Assembly (NCBI GenBank): GCA_015179045.1
Contig: WHUZ01000001.1
Location: forward strand, 1,798,001 to 1,862,000
Origin: Kalaharituber pfeilii
Lineage: Eukaryota > Ascomycota > Pezizomycetes > Pezizales > Pezizaceae
DNA: 64,000 bases
Direction: 5' to 3'
Part shown: positions 33,126 to 45,147 of the stretch, piece by piece
Layout of the letters: each line of letters begins with the position of its first letter
How positions within the stretch are numbered: position 1 is the first letter of the stretch
Notes under the pieces: model-generated
What the model was told of the DNA's origin: nothing
Databases searched by the model: none
What the model saw: the letters and a program-made list of their open reading frames with translations, nothing else
Made by a program: the position numbers and the translations under genes

Positions 33126-34213
33126 TGGTAAGTTCCCATATTATTTAAACTAGCTATTCTATTCTATTCTAATCAACTTTTTTTTGCGACTTTACTAATA
33201 CATCTGCTGTCTACTATGATTTCCCTCCACTGCTTATACTACATATATACTGCTTACACATTTCCATTTTATCCATCAACTATACAAGATGCCTCAGCTA
33301 TATAGTGCTATTTTGTATACTTCTACTCCAATATACTCAATTCATACGGATTCTATACAAAAATCCCGGTGGTTAGAAGGGGAAATTTGGATCGATTCGA
33401 GCTATAATATAATACCGGTGGATTCGAAGAAATCTTTACCATTGGATATTTACAAGTATTTTCCAAAAAATACTGGAATTCCAATACAGAATTCATACAT
33501 CTTCGCCGATAGGATATTCATAGTGAAAAAAATCGATAATTCACTAAGCTTCCAATTACGAGCACTTCATATATCCCAGTATGTAATTTCTATTTATTGA
33601 ATTTTATTACTACCATTATCTGCTAACTAGAGAAAAAAAAAATAGGTATGGTAATCCGAAGGACGAAGATTATATAGCTAAATGTCCTCAGGCTCAATCT
33701 TCGACTCTTAATATCATTGGAGTCGTTGGGAAAACTTTTGATGTTTATAGTGATATCAAAGATTATAATCCTCGGTTATTTGAGTTAAATACTTCGATTT
33801 TTGATACTCGAGAATCCCCTGCTTTATATACAGTTATGTGTTTTATTCCACAGGATACCAGGTTTCAAAATACTCCTTTACATATCCAATGGTAAAGATT
33901 TCTTCGAATCCACCGATAATATATTATAGCTTGAATCGATCCAAATTTCCTCTTTTAACCGCCGGGTATATATAGATTTTTGTATAGAATCCATATGAAT
34001 TGAGTATATTGGGGTAGAAGTATGCAAAATGGCACTATATAGCTGAGGCATCTTGTATAGTTGATGGATAAAATGGAAACGTGTAAGCAGTATATATGTA
34101 GTATAAGCAGTGGAGGGAAATCGTAGTAGACAGCAGATATACTGGTAAAGTCGCAAAAAAAGTTAATTAGAATAGAATAGAATAGCTAGTTTAAATAATA
34201 TGGGAACTTACCA
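33126..34213. repeat. 1.1-kb inverted-repeat element
   Basis: The left arm 33126-33449 and right arm 33882-34213 are reverse complements over about 320 bp with roughly 10% differences, separated by a 432-bp unique core. The arms begin TGGTAAGTTCCC. A transcript through both arms would form a very long hairpin. The left arm includes the promoter and first 54 codons of the unknown gene at 33289; the right arm repeats them in inverse orientation. Confidence 0.9.
33289..33895 (+). CDS. Unknown spliced gene inside the inverted repeat, 179 aa
   Basis: Exons 33289-33578 and 33646-33895. The intron has donor GTATGT, branch TGCTAAC and acceptor ATAG and joins in frame (HISQ to YGNPKDEDYIAKCP). The product starts MPQLYSAILYTSTPIYSIHT, is rich in Ser, Tyr, Ile and Asp, and has a core IIGVVGKTFDVYSDIKDYNP and FELNTSIFDTRESPALYTVM that looks like beta-strand protein. 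I do not recognise the family. The last five codons and the stop lie within the right inverted arm, so the original gene was probably longer and was cut by the inversion. A second, inverted 5' part (about 92 codons open, 34156-33878) lies opposite. It may be a captured gene or part of an unclassified element. Confidence 0.6.
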
Positions 34214-34266
34214 TTAGTCTTTCTAATTCTACTATGTGGTATCGCACTTACATAAGAACTCTACAT
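34213..34266 (+). repeat. 54-55 bp direct repeat, right copy
   Basis: Right copy of 30087-30141, directly outside the inverted-repeat element. Confidence 0.9.
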
Positions 34267-34916
34267 ACCAGTATAAGCCTCTGCAGCTCCACCACAGCAC
34301 TCCACTACTACTATACTTGCTACTATATAAAAAAAAAATGTTTGCACCATTTGACATTGCTAGCCTTCTCCAAGAGCAAAAAAATACTCTTTTAAGAGCA
34401 TTATGTACCGCTAGTACTGCTGAAAGTAAGAATGCATTGTTAATTTTGAATTATATAATCTAACAATAATATTTAGATCCAATTGACCTATCAATTGGCA
34501 TTATCAAGGGCACCCTCTGCAACCCATAGCCCCAATGTAGTCTCGCCAAACCGACCCAACCATTATCTTTCACTTGGTAAAGGTAGAGTACATACAAGAA
34601 TTCGCGCCAATACACAGGACGGTCTTTGCAAAAACGCTTGCTCTTGATAAAAGGAATAGAGCGCAAACATCAAAAATCCCTATTCCGTCACGGAGAGGCT
34701 TCTATGAAATCTCAAGAGAACATCGCGTCTGCTCCTTCATGATGCTGCTGTGAAGTTTTATCGAATCCAAATTTCGGTAGCAACGTAAGGAGGAAAACAG
34801 GGACAGAAGGTGAAACAATTGATAAGAATTAAATATGTAAGTGACTACAGAGATTTTCGTGATTCAGGTGAATGTAAAGCCTGGATTACCGTCTGCTTGC
34901 ACCCGTAGGGCGATTG
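34267..34916. other. Spacer with one tiny frame
   Basis: A 41-codon frame at 34339 (starting MFAPFDIASLLQEQ) follows an A-rich leader. It may be the start of a gene interrupted by the repeat island, but nothing continues it. Otherwise nothing is seen before the ABC transporter stop. Confidence 0.35.
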
Positions 34917-37900
34917 TTACTTGCTATCATCTTTGTTTTTCTCAGTCGCATTACTGGGTGGGCAGCTTAAACTTTTACTTTCACTACCAGGTTGAGTAGT
35001 GCCCGATATAGCACCATACCCGTCCGAACTGCCGGTCCCGAGAAGATACCTTCCTTGGCTGTGAGGTTTCCATCTCGAAAAATTGCCCCGGCCTTCCCGA
35101 CTGTTACGCATTCTCTTTCCAGGTGCTGGCACATTTGGCGCCGTCTCACGCAAGCTTATTCTTGGAGTTGCGTCATGTGATGGAGCAAGAGTGACAGTAC
35201 ACAGTGTTTCCAAATCCTTAACTGCCCTGTCATATACCAAATCACTCTGACTTTTACGCTCATTTAGGCAATAGTTCTCTTCGTTTGAGATAAAAGAGAT
35301 ATCTCTTTCCGATATCCTGGCATCAGAAAGACTGGGCCCCAAATTTGCATTTTCTCGGTATGGATTATTCGAGGAGTAATAACCAGTTGTTGGGACATCA
35401 CTGCCTGAGGGACTGCGAGACGACCTACTCCTGCGCCTATGCCTGCGGCGACGGTGTTTGTGCTCCTGTGCTTCATCTGCAACGGATTGGTTTGAATTTT
35501 GAGTCGTGTTATGAGTGGCAGCATTTTCCTCCACAAAAGATACGTGCTCAGAGACAGCTAACTGTGCGCAAATGAGAGGTCCTGGGGCAATATCCTGGAT
35601 AGTTGGCGCCATGGAATTGGTGAAAAGTGGAGAGTTCTCAATATGCGCGGGAATGAACTCTTTAGCCTCTGGCTTCAGAAAAGATTCTAGTCTTGAAATC
35701 TTCAATGGGCCAAGGTTCTCCTTTTCCGGCTGCCCCAAAAAACTGGTGTTTGGGACACTGGCTGACACTGGAAGTTTAATGTAGTTGTGCGCCTGGTGTA
35801 ACTCGGTTGGCTTGGTTGTAAGAGGACGAACTTGATGCTTAATGGAGAAGTAAATGTTTTGGATGTTTTTGGCTTATGTTCGTCAGTATTGTATCGTACT
35901 ACCGCTATTGGCGATTGAGAGTCTACTTGTTTTGGAACTTCGCTTTCTTGAGAATTTTCGCTCAACGGGCTGGTCTTGATCATGGAAACTTCGTCCACTC
36001 GCTTATTCCAAGGGCCTGTCCACAGCTCAAAGTATTTTCCCTGCAGGCTCATCAGGTCGTCATGATTTCCTCTCTCAGTAATCTTCCCGTCGCCAATTAC
36101 GAGGATTTGATCAGCATTCATAATTGTCGAAAGCCGGTGACTGCAGAGATACGTTGGTTAGTATTGAACCACCACGTTGACCTAATCAAATAATATACTA
36201 ACGCAATTACGAAAGTCGTACGACCGGCACAAAGTTTTTGCAATGCGCCTTGAATAAGGCACTCTGTCGCGATATCAACACTGCTGGTAGCCTCATCCAG
36301 AAGCACAATTTTTGGGTTCTTCAAAATGGCTCTGGCTATTGCAATCTGAAGGAAATTTAGTAGGTTTTATCTTAGTGAGAGAAGATTGTCAGGCTTACCC
36401 TCTGCTTCTCACCTCCAGATAGCTTTACACCACCCTCGCCACATTTAGATAGGTATCCATCTGGAAACGTAAGGATCTTATCATGAATAGCGGCCATTTG
36501 ACAGGCTGAATATATCTCTGTTTAATTGAGGGTAGTGATTAGTTTAAGTGGGATAAAATACAGTCTTGTTTGCTCAGAATTACAATACCTTCATCTGTTG
36601 CTTCAAGGCAAGCATATCTGAGGTTGTTCATGATCGTGTCATTAAATAGCTTGGGTTCCTAAGCCTCAGGGTTAGCATTGTTTGATCTGCGCCGTTCTCT
36701 CGAAGATCAAGATACCTGCGGAACCACCCCTATTTGGTTTCTCAAACTCGATAAGGTTACATCTCTGATATCTTGATCGTCAATGTTGATGGAGCCCTCA
36801 GTTGGATCATAAAACCTGAAGAGTAACTTCAGAGTAGTAGACTTTCCACCTCCTGACTCCCCAACTAGGGCAGTTACCTTTCCACCTGGCGCGATGAAAC
36901 TTATTCCATTTATGGCACCTTTCCTTGCATCATATGCAAAGCTAACATCCTTAAATTCGATCTCGCCGTTTCCAATAACTAGGTCCAAAGCCCCTGGTTT
37001 ACTTGCAACTGATGGCTGAGTATTGAGAAGCTCTAACAGCCGCTCTGTATTGATAATCATATCCCATAAGTGACCATGCAAGTTGCTAACGGATTGTAGC
37101 GAACCTATATTTTGTTATCAAATAATTCTCTACATAAAAGGAAATGTTATGCTCTCCTACCAGTTATGCTACTCCAGAAGCTTACAGACGTCACATAGTC
37201 TCCTATCTTGCGCTTTCCCATTGCGATTTGATGGATTGCAAGAAAGCTGATAAACAATAATCCAGCAGTAAGTGTCAGGTACTCGAAGACGCTTGCCAAA
37301 TTCGAGACCATCCTATAGCGCCATTCAAGAGACAGCATGCTGCCAAGGACTGTTCCAAAGAATTAGTCAATAGGACATCAGTCATTGGCAGGACAGACAA
37401 GCCCACCATCTGAGAAGCGGCTTTGTTCATGAGCAGCACGGTCAAAATACTACTTTCCGCTTAGCCATTGCTCACCGTAGGTATCAAGGTCTGAAGCACA
37501 TAGAACTTACTATCACTGTTTCCCAGCAGCTCATTGCCTCCCACATTACATTGGCCTCTTTTCGGTACAATTTGAGCCACCTCCGCCTATCGATCATTAG
37601 CTCATGCTCATCCTAGGAAGAAGTGGAGAGACCTTATAGCAGCGCTTCTTTTCCCCAAAATTATCATAACGCATAAGTAGGCAGTTGATACTATCATTAC
37701 AACAAGGGCCGTATAAAGCCCAAACGTGATGTAGAAATATCCAAGGGCTACAAAAGCATCCATCACTATTGGGAAAACCCTGTATAAAATCGCGTCAAGA
37801 ATGAAGTTCACCACTCTTGCCTGGGTAACAGCTGTGTAAACATCAGTAGTGCGTTTGCTTGTATGAAAGTCCGAGGAAAGTGACAACACATGATTAAACC

Positions 37901-39180
37901 CAGCAGTTGTGATAGCTCTGTAAGAGTACTGTTCAACCGGAAGTTTTAGATAGGATCTCAGAAAGCTGATTCCTCCCTCAGAATTTAGCCAATGGTAGAG
38001 GAAGTATAGAAGAACCGCTGTCCATGGAAAGTGGCCTGTGGGGAAGTAAGTAAATTAATTATCACTGTGAGTTGTGGAGATATTAATGTCCAACCTGTAC
38101 CACTGGCTAATTGATCTGTAATACGACCAGTCTGCAGAGACTCTAAGATGTTGGTCCAACGTTGAAGAAAAGTAAGAGCTGCTACAGCGGCAATGGTGAA
38201 CTGTAATGAACGATCCTTGGAGGGCCATATGTATTGCCAAAGAATCTAGAATTGCAATTAGCGACAAATAGAGAGCAGAATGTCAGATACCATGTTTTGA
38301 ACTTAACTTTATATGTTTTCATATACCCCCACCACCCATTTTTTTCTAGACTCTCCTTCACCCTCTGTTCATACCTTCTACGGCTCTCCTCTGCCTCTTC
38401 CTCAGCTGCATCGGCAATCGCTCCATACTCAGTAGCACCTTCTGATTGACTAAGCAAAGGAGTCAAGTCGTCATTGTTATTGCTGACATCTGCAGGCTTC
38501 ATGCTCCGTAATCTCCAGGCTAGGTATGGTAGTACAAGTAGGAGTGCTGTACGTAAATACTGCATACACAAATGCACATTTTCGAAAATGCCTGCAGCTT
38601 CATTCCCAGTGGTTATAGTAAGTAAGCCTAAAAAAAGTTCACTAGCAAGGCCAATTAACCATGCGCCCCAATATGGACTCCAGTTGGACTCTGGTCTCCT
38701 TAGGAGGGAAATCTGAAGGACCCCCCAAACCAAAATCGAAGAAATGTTATACACCTGGACTGAATGTCAGGATACCGTTCTCAAAAACGTTTACCAAGAT
38801 CCTATACCACAACGTCATCTGCTGGCCACCACCCTACTTCAACCAATGAATGGACAAGCAAAGAGCTTGATTGGGCAATCTGGGCATATATTAGCTCCTA
38901 TAACATCAACCAAAAATAATAATAATCATAGAAATAAAAACTCAATTTGAGGTATGCATACGTAGGTAACAAGGATTCCGGAGGTTGTCAACAAAAAGGA
39001 CAATCTCCAACCCTGAACGGCAGATTCGTTGCTCTGGTACTGAAGCCATCTGGTACAGCATAATGTACCAACAAAGTATGTCAAAAATAGTCCAGGATAT
39101 GCGTAGTGAAGAATTCTTATTAGATATGACGCTTGGTCTGGATCCAAGTGAGGATAAGGGGAGAGATTGCCAGCAGTCAT
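34917..39180 (-). CDS. HMT1/ABCB6-type vacuolar heavy-metal ABC transporter
   Basis: I resolve 14 exons, all in phase: 39180-38962, 38897-38808, 38754-38308, 38245-38101, 38035-37633, 37586-37511, 37449-37407, 37349-37161, 37104-36716, 36658-36589, 36517-36399, 36345-36203, 36140-35900 and 35837-34917; about 1,164 aa. An N-terminal multi-span domain (TM0) precedes the ABC transmembrane domain ([18 protein letters not shown]). The nucleotide-binding domain has Walker [10 protein letters not shown] (about residue 619), IGVVPQ Q-loop, signature KLSGGEKQR, Walker [13 protein letters not shown] and H-loop AHRLST, all intact. Known relatives (S. pombe Hmt1, ABCB6) move phytochelatin-cadmium, glutathione conjugates or porphyrins into the vacuole. 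The C-terminal 280 residues are a disordered tail with a PAM2-like [10 protein letters not shown] and an Arg-rich patch ([16 protein letters not shown]). The ATG at 39180 is used; the frame extends nine bases upstream without ATG. Confidence 0.93.
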
Positions 39181-42100
39181 TGCAGCCAAGGTGTTCCTGA
39201 GTACCGACGAAGTCTTTGAAGTCTATGGGTGGCTGTAAGATGGAGAGTTGATGACTTGAGTATGTGTTCAGCTAAGAAGGAAAGGTTTTGAGACCTGCTC
39301 ACTCTAGGCTGGGGATTCAGTGGCTTCTAAAGGAGTCAATGGAGTTGATAGCAGTGACGGTACAAGAGAACGGAAAATGAGTGCCTGGTCTGCAGGAGGG
39401 AGGTAGGGAACAGACTAGGCCAGTAGGGGGCGGAGGAGTCAGGCTGAGGAGGAGAGAAGGCAGCCAGAGGAGTCGGGAGGTGCTTTCTATGTATGACCTA
39501 GTTCGGAAAGACATGAACGGAAAAAAAGCTTACTCAAATGCACATTCAGGGCACCAACCTACGAGACTGCACAAACCCTCCATACTGCGCAACCTAGCCC
39601 ACGCAGAAAGATATGGCATCACAGCATGGTTGGGTAGTCCCTCAACCGGCTCGCTGGGCTTGGATTTCGTGCCTCGTGGACATCAAGAATTGTACTGCTC
39701 AATGGCATAGCTGTGATAGGCTATGCTGTCACCAGTTATCAATATATGCACTCACCATGCTGAGCACGTACTATGTAGGCCTGAAGCCAATGATCCAGAA
39801 AGCGAAACACGATTTTTGAGAACCTTTCACACAGCAGCAGCTCGTGTACTTTGAGGCCTTTTTTTCGGGAAGTTAATGTGTAGCATGCTAACCTATACGT
39901 AGGCAGTATTTCATTTCGAGACTGAAACAGTGCAGACAATCCTAGCAGTTCCGTATTTGGAAAGAGGAATAACCACCAGTTTAACTACGGTGATTGTTTC
40001 CTATGATAGTGACAAGTAGCCCTGGTCTCATGGCACTCAAGCTGCTAACATGAGACTAAGTACTTAAGTTGTCAGTTGAGGCCAATTGCAAGTTATCGTT
40101 AACTTACCAACCATCATTCATCGACGATGCCAGAATTCCGACACTCAAAGCCAGCTTGACTACTGTAATACCAGCCGCACTTCCGCCTCGCAGACATTCT
40201 TTGTGTGAATCTAAATACCAGACTAGAATTTAGGTTCCGAGAGGACATGGCAAGTTGCCCACCGAGGCTTGAGATTTTGACTGGGCTATGGGGCAGGTGC
40301 AGTCTCATGGGCAGCACCGCCGGCCTGTGTACTTGTGCAACTACCTATGGATCCCAACTGGCACATGCCACTGAGCACGCAGAACGTAACTTGGCTTGAA
40401 TTTTTTTTGACACGGCGGTTAAGCTGTTCTCATCAGTCTCGAGCCTATTCTCATGTGAGCCTGGATACTTGCAATTGGGACCCACAATTGCTTTCTTTCA
40501 TAATGAGGCTAGGTTCATTGCATGAGACTAAGCACAGACGATGAGTATGCATACGTACTAATCTCGTCTCAGTTATGTCGGAAACAGCACAGGCTCCTGA
40601 TGTTTGCATGCCGTCCTCAGAGACTGCAATCCTTGGATCCAAGCCATGTCTTTAGCTGACGTACTCACATGGGGCCTATGTCTAGTCGCAGATATCATGA
40701 GCTGGGAGCTTGCAGATTAAAAAACCATGCTGAAGTATTATTACATCTTTGACTTGCATACACCTTTGTTTAGACACAAGACTGCCTTTAAGCTATTTAC
40801 AATCATCGGCGAGACAATTGATCCTTAATATTGATTCTACTTATAATTGGCGTTGATCTCAGCAGCGCATTGGCTTGTAAATTGAGCTACAGCTTTTTCT
40901 TTGCTCACGGCATAGTGCACATCGGTGGAAAAACACATTATTACAAGTCAGATGAGTTCTGATTCAACGGTTTACGATCTATCATCCCAGAGACTGCCTG
41001 CTTTCAAACCTGAGTACGAGATCCCTTTCAGTAGTGAGAGATTGTACGTTCAATTACAACAGCAAGCATGCCCGTGCCCGGCGAGAACCAGTTTACCTGA
41101 TGATTTTCCCCTTCGCTAACAAATTCAGACGGCTTTCCCCAATTTTAATCTATAGCTACTGTTAGGCCTATGAGCAGAGTAAATGGCAGGGATCCTAGCA
41201 ATACCATGTTTGGTAGCTTGATGATCCAGACTAGCCCTTATGGCAGTGACTGATTCACGGCAATGGCAGTATGCAAAAGAGAACTCGACAATTTGGATAT
41301 GTAGAGCCACTTCATATGTCCATTCAAAGTCTGGGTAAATGAACCGTCCATTCCACGACATATGAATCCTCATGAAGGTGAGTTGAGCTAACCACCTGGC
41401 TTAGAGGCTTGGTTAAAACGGCGGAAACATTGTCACAGTACCAGTTGTGACGAGGCCACTGTAAGTTTCATCAATCCACGCGGCTGGTCATATTGACGTA
41501 CAAATTCACTATAGTCGTTCCTAATATTACAATCGTGAAAACAACGCACTATTCAAACAAGACATACAGACACTTTGTCAAGGCAGTGAAGAGTGCAGAG
41601 TAGCTCAATGTATATACAGGAGTATATGAACTGCACTTCATAGAATTGATATACTGGCACTATTATATCGCACCTGTTACTAGATTTTGATGATGTAGAC
41701 TACACTCTTACCTCCACATACTCCGTGTCGTGGTCCATCTATGCTGACGCATAGGCCACACTGAGGAACTGCATCATTAAACGCCTGTAATATCGAGAAG
41801 GCAATCAAAGAGGATGAAGGCGAAGGACAACCTGCCTATAAGGTTCGTAAAACTCCATTTTAATCTCATGATCATAATTTCTTCCTCACCTCATAGTTCA
41901 TCCAATTGTAGCAAGTTAGTACATATCTAGACTTGGAATGACGGAAGGATGCAGACCAGCTGAATACAAGCATGTTATTTAAGCTTCATCTATCGGAGAA
42001 TACTGTACTTAACCTAGCTAAAGTACCCTAATGGTTACAAGACGGTCCGGGGCTAGTTACGACACTAGAAGGCGAAGTGAGTAAGCATGCTTAGCTAGCG

Positions 42101-42702
42101 TTCTGGAAGAACAACATCATCCAGTAATTCTGCAGGTGCATTACTAGTACAAGTACTAGTCTGGTTGCATACAAGTACGAATGTATGTTGGGCCTGGTTA
42201 CGAGACTATGTTGGGCATAAACTGGGCACGAGTGCATGCGATGTTGTGTTCTTAATTTGAGGTACCTCGACATCTACCTACATCTCCGAGGTGGGCTGAT
42301 CTCTGCGTATGTATTGCAAATCTCGGGAGAAATATATTGAATCACGTATTGCGATTAATTCTAATATATTAAATTGACCACGAATTCGAAAATGCCAGAC
42401 TACTTAAGGTATGGCATTGCATGGCACGTGGAATAAGCTCAAAGCACTAGTGTTCAACGTTAGATCGCTTCTGCCCATGTTCGGTTCCAACCAATCTCAT
42501 CTGCATATCATCGACACCAGAAATGAAAAAACCGATCCAAGATCATGATTTCTGAATTTTGGGGACGGATCTGCTGTTGTACATATGAAGCCCGTGACCA
42601 GCCTGCGGAAGCGCGAATCACGTGAGAATGCATCCCAGATTCAAACCATTTCATTTGAAACGAAAAAGAAGTAAAAAAGAGCGAACACAACACATACACG
42701 CA

Positions 42703-42737
<35 letters not shown>

Positions 42738-43191
42738 AAAGGGTAAGAGTGAGTCATTCACGGTTACATGTATCCAGTATTTGTATCTGAACCAGGCTGG
42801 CATATACGTCCAAACTTACGGTCAGCGTTGCTAGTATGTAAGCTACATAAGTACCACTTAGGACGGCTAAGTATACAGTTGGCGCAGATCATGCGGTATT
42901 GGAGTCTTCGGTAATTGGTTATGCCCAAAGGTTTGCGTCGAAGTCATTAATCTCGTCAGAGTAAGTAATCTTTGCCAGGGCGTGCAATTTACAGTTTGTC
43001 ATCTATCAATCAGTTTACAAATTCCCCCTGGCACATTTTGATCGCAGATTGAAGTTTGCAGTGTTACCCTGACTTTCACCTTCAACCTGCCAAGGACCTC
43101 ATCCCCGCCCACACTTGCCTGTTCACAGCTACTGTCAATATGCCCTCTTTTACCCGTAACTCATTAGCTCAAAGCTGTGCATCCCGCCATA
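39181..43191. other. 4-kb gene-poor region
   Basis: No frame with a recognisable domain or believable splicing on either strand. A (CA)n tract at 42699-42715 runs into A25 at 42716-42740. The sequence is unique by eye rather than repeated. It may hold non-coding RNA or regulatory DNA for the divergent neighbours, which I cannot see. Confidence 0.45.
42699..42740. repeat. (CA)n plus poly-A microsatellite
   Basis: About eight CA units followed by 25 consecutive A. Confidence 0.9.
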
Positions 43192-44216
43192 ATGTCCAGG
43201 GCCAGCAACGGCGACGTCGAAACCTATATAATCGGCATCTCCGGCCCCACTGCATCTGGGAAGACCACGCTTGCCCGCCTCCTCCGGAAAATTTTCACCG
43301 TCACCTTCACACTCCCGGGCTCTGGCACAACTGTATCCATTGTCACCACGATACTTCACCAAGACGATTTCTATTTTCCAGAATCCGCCATCCCAATCCG
43401 TCGGGTTCGGGTGCCGGGAAGCAACGGCAGCCTGGAACAGTACGTAACGCATGCGGACTGGGACTGCGCAGAGTCGATCGATTTCTCGTTGCTGAAGAAT
43501 GTGCTGGAGCGGTTTCGCACGGCGGGTTGCTTTTCGGTAGAGGAGCATGCGCAGCTCCTGAGACGGATGGGCGTCAATGGGATTGAGGAGACAAAGTCGG
43601 TCGGGGAAGAGCGAGTACCAGCAGATGTTGTCGAGGAGGTAAAGAAAGGCGTTGTCTCATTACTCACAAAGGATTTACTCGCGACTCCCCTAGCGGAGAC
43701 TGGGAATCAGGCTGTGAAGGCAGACACAGTTGCTGGCCAAGGACCAATTCGCCGGATCCACATCCTCCTTGTCGAAGGCTTACTGCTGTACCATGACGAA
43801 AAGAGCGTAGCTTGTACTCCGGACCCAGACCTCACTATTCGCAACATAGATCACTCTCGTGCTCCTATATCCACTAGTGATCTTCCTCTTCTCTCATTCT
43901 TCGACGCACGGATCCTCCTACACAATACGTACTCCAGTGCTCTTGCTCGCCGCGCGATGCGCCAGACGTATGTCACAATTGACAACTTTTGGGCGGACCC
44001 CCAGGATATCTGGAGCAGGTGGTCTGGCCAAATTACGTGCGGTATCATAAGCGGCTCTACGAGAACGGGGATATGGAGAGGGGGGAAGTATCGGAGTGGG
44101 CGAGAGAGGTATTGGGAGTGCAGGGGGTCAGGGCGGATGTGCCGATGGAGGAGGTGATGAGGTGGGCGTGTGGGATTGTAGCGGAGACAGTTGTGGCTGG
44201 GAGAGGGAGAAAGTGA
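43192..44216 (+). CDS. Nicotinamide riboside kinase-like P-loop kinase, one frame break
   Basis: The ATG at 43192 opens a P-loop kinase: Walker A GISGPTASGKTTLARLLRK, the substrate loop HQDDFYFPESAIP, DWDCAESIDFSLL, the strand HILLVEGLLLYHD, and DARILLHNTYSSALARRAMR with the following TW-type lid (FWADP). The family-typical C-terminus (GYLEQVVWPNYVRYHKRLYE) is in the next frame. The switch occurs exactly at the C5 run 43998-44002, one base short, and the stop is at 44214-44216. Known relatives phosphorylate nicotinamide riboside to NMN in NAD salvage; uridine kinase is the nearest alternative. The rest is so well conserved that I regard it as a functional gene with a consensus error. Insertions after the DWDC block are longer than in yeast Nrk1. 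Confidence 0.8.
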
Positions 44217-45147
44217 GTGAGTACTCGGTGCTGAGACTGGAGAGCGGTGAAGTAGAGGGAGGGAAAGGAGTGATGGGATGAAGTCTACTTTGAATACCCC
44301 TAACGGACACGAGAACACCCTAATACAATATAGTCGTAACGTCCTTAAACTCCTTCGAATGTTTTCCAACTACTACTATCACTACTCTCTATATATTTTC
44401 TTTAACAAACTCACATCTCGATCCGAACCGATTTTTGTTTTACAGAGGATCGAACAAAACGTCCGAAACAATGTAATGTGTAGTGTATAGGTATTAACGT
44501 ATAAGAGTATCGAATTTCTTTGGAGAAGAGGGGGGGGGTGCATTTCCCATACCCACATAACCCATGATTGCAGTTTCCACCTCCCTGCCTCTAATCGCTG
44601 GTACTATGCTCTATTTCTCGCTCATCATGTTTGCCCGCCTAACCTGCCTGATGTCCCCCTAGGTGCCCGGCGGAGGGGAGAGAGAGGTGGAGCGGGAGGT
44701 AAGATAAAGCTGATGATAGTGATGATCCCACCTAGTAGCGAACGAAGCATCAATTGGTAGCCAGCCAATATAGATTGACCAATTGAGAGATAACATAATT
44801 CATGTATCCCGTATTCCATATCCTATCTTCAAACACCAACCTCCACTTAATTGCTCCCTGGGCGACCTTGGAAAGAATTCGAAGCCTGGCATGGATGTGT
44901 GATGTATACTTGTTAAGTAAATATCAGTAACGATTGGTTTTATCCATTGTATCCATACATCGATATATCCATGCATTGATGTAGTGGTGATGGGAGTAGC
45001 AGCAGTAGTGGCAGGAACGCGTAGTGTAGCTATATCGAGTATCCAGTGGCTGTTGTATCCTCGACTCCAAGAATGTAAAATCTCCAGTATTCGCCCATTC
45101 AGTATAGTCGCGCAGAAGTCTCCCTTCCTCCTTACTCCCTCCTCCAC
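44217..45147. other. Intergenic, nothing seen
   Basis: 3' flanks of the convergent kinase and Ies2 genes. The frames here are low-complexity or antisense shadows. Confidence 0.5.
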
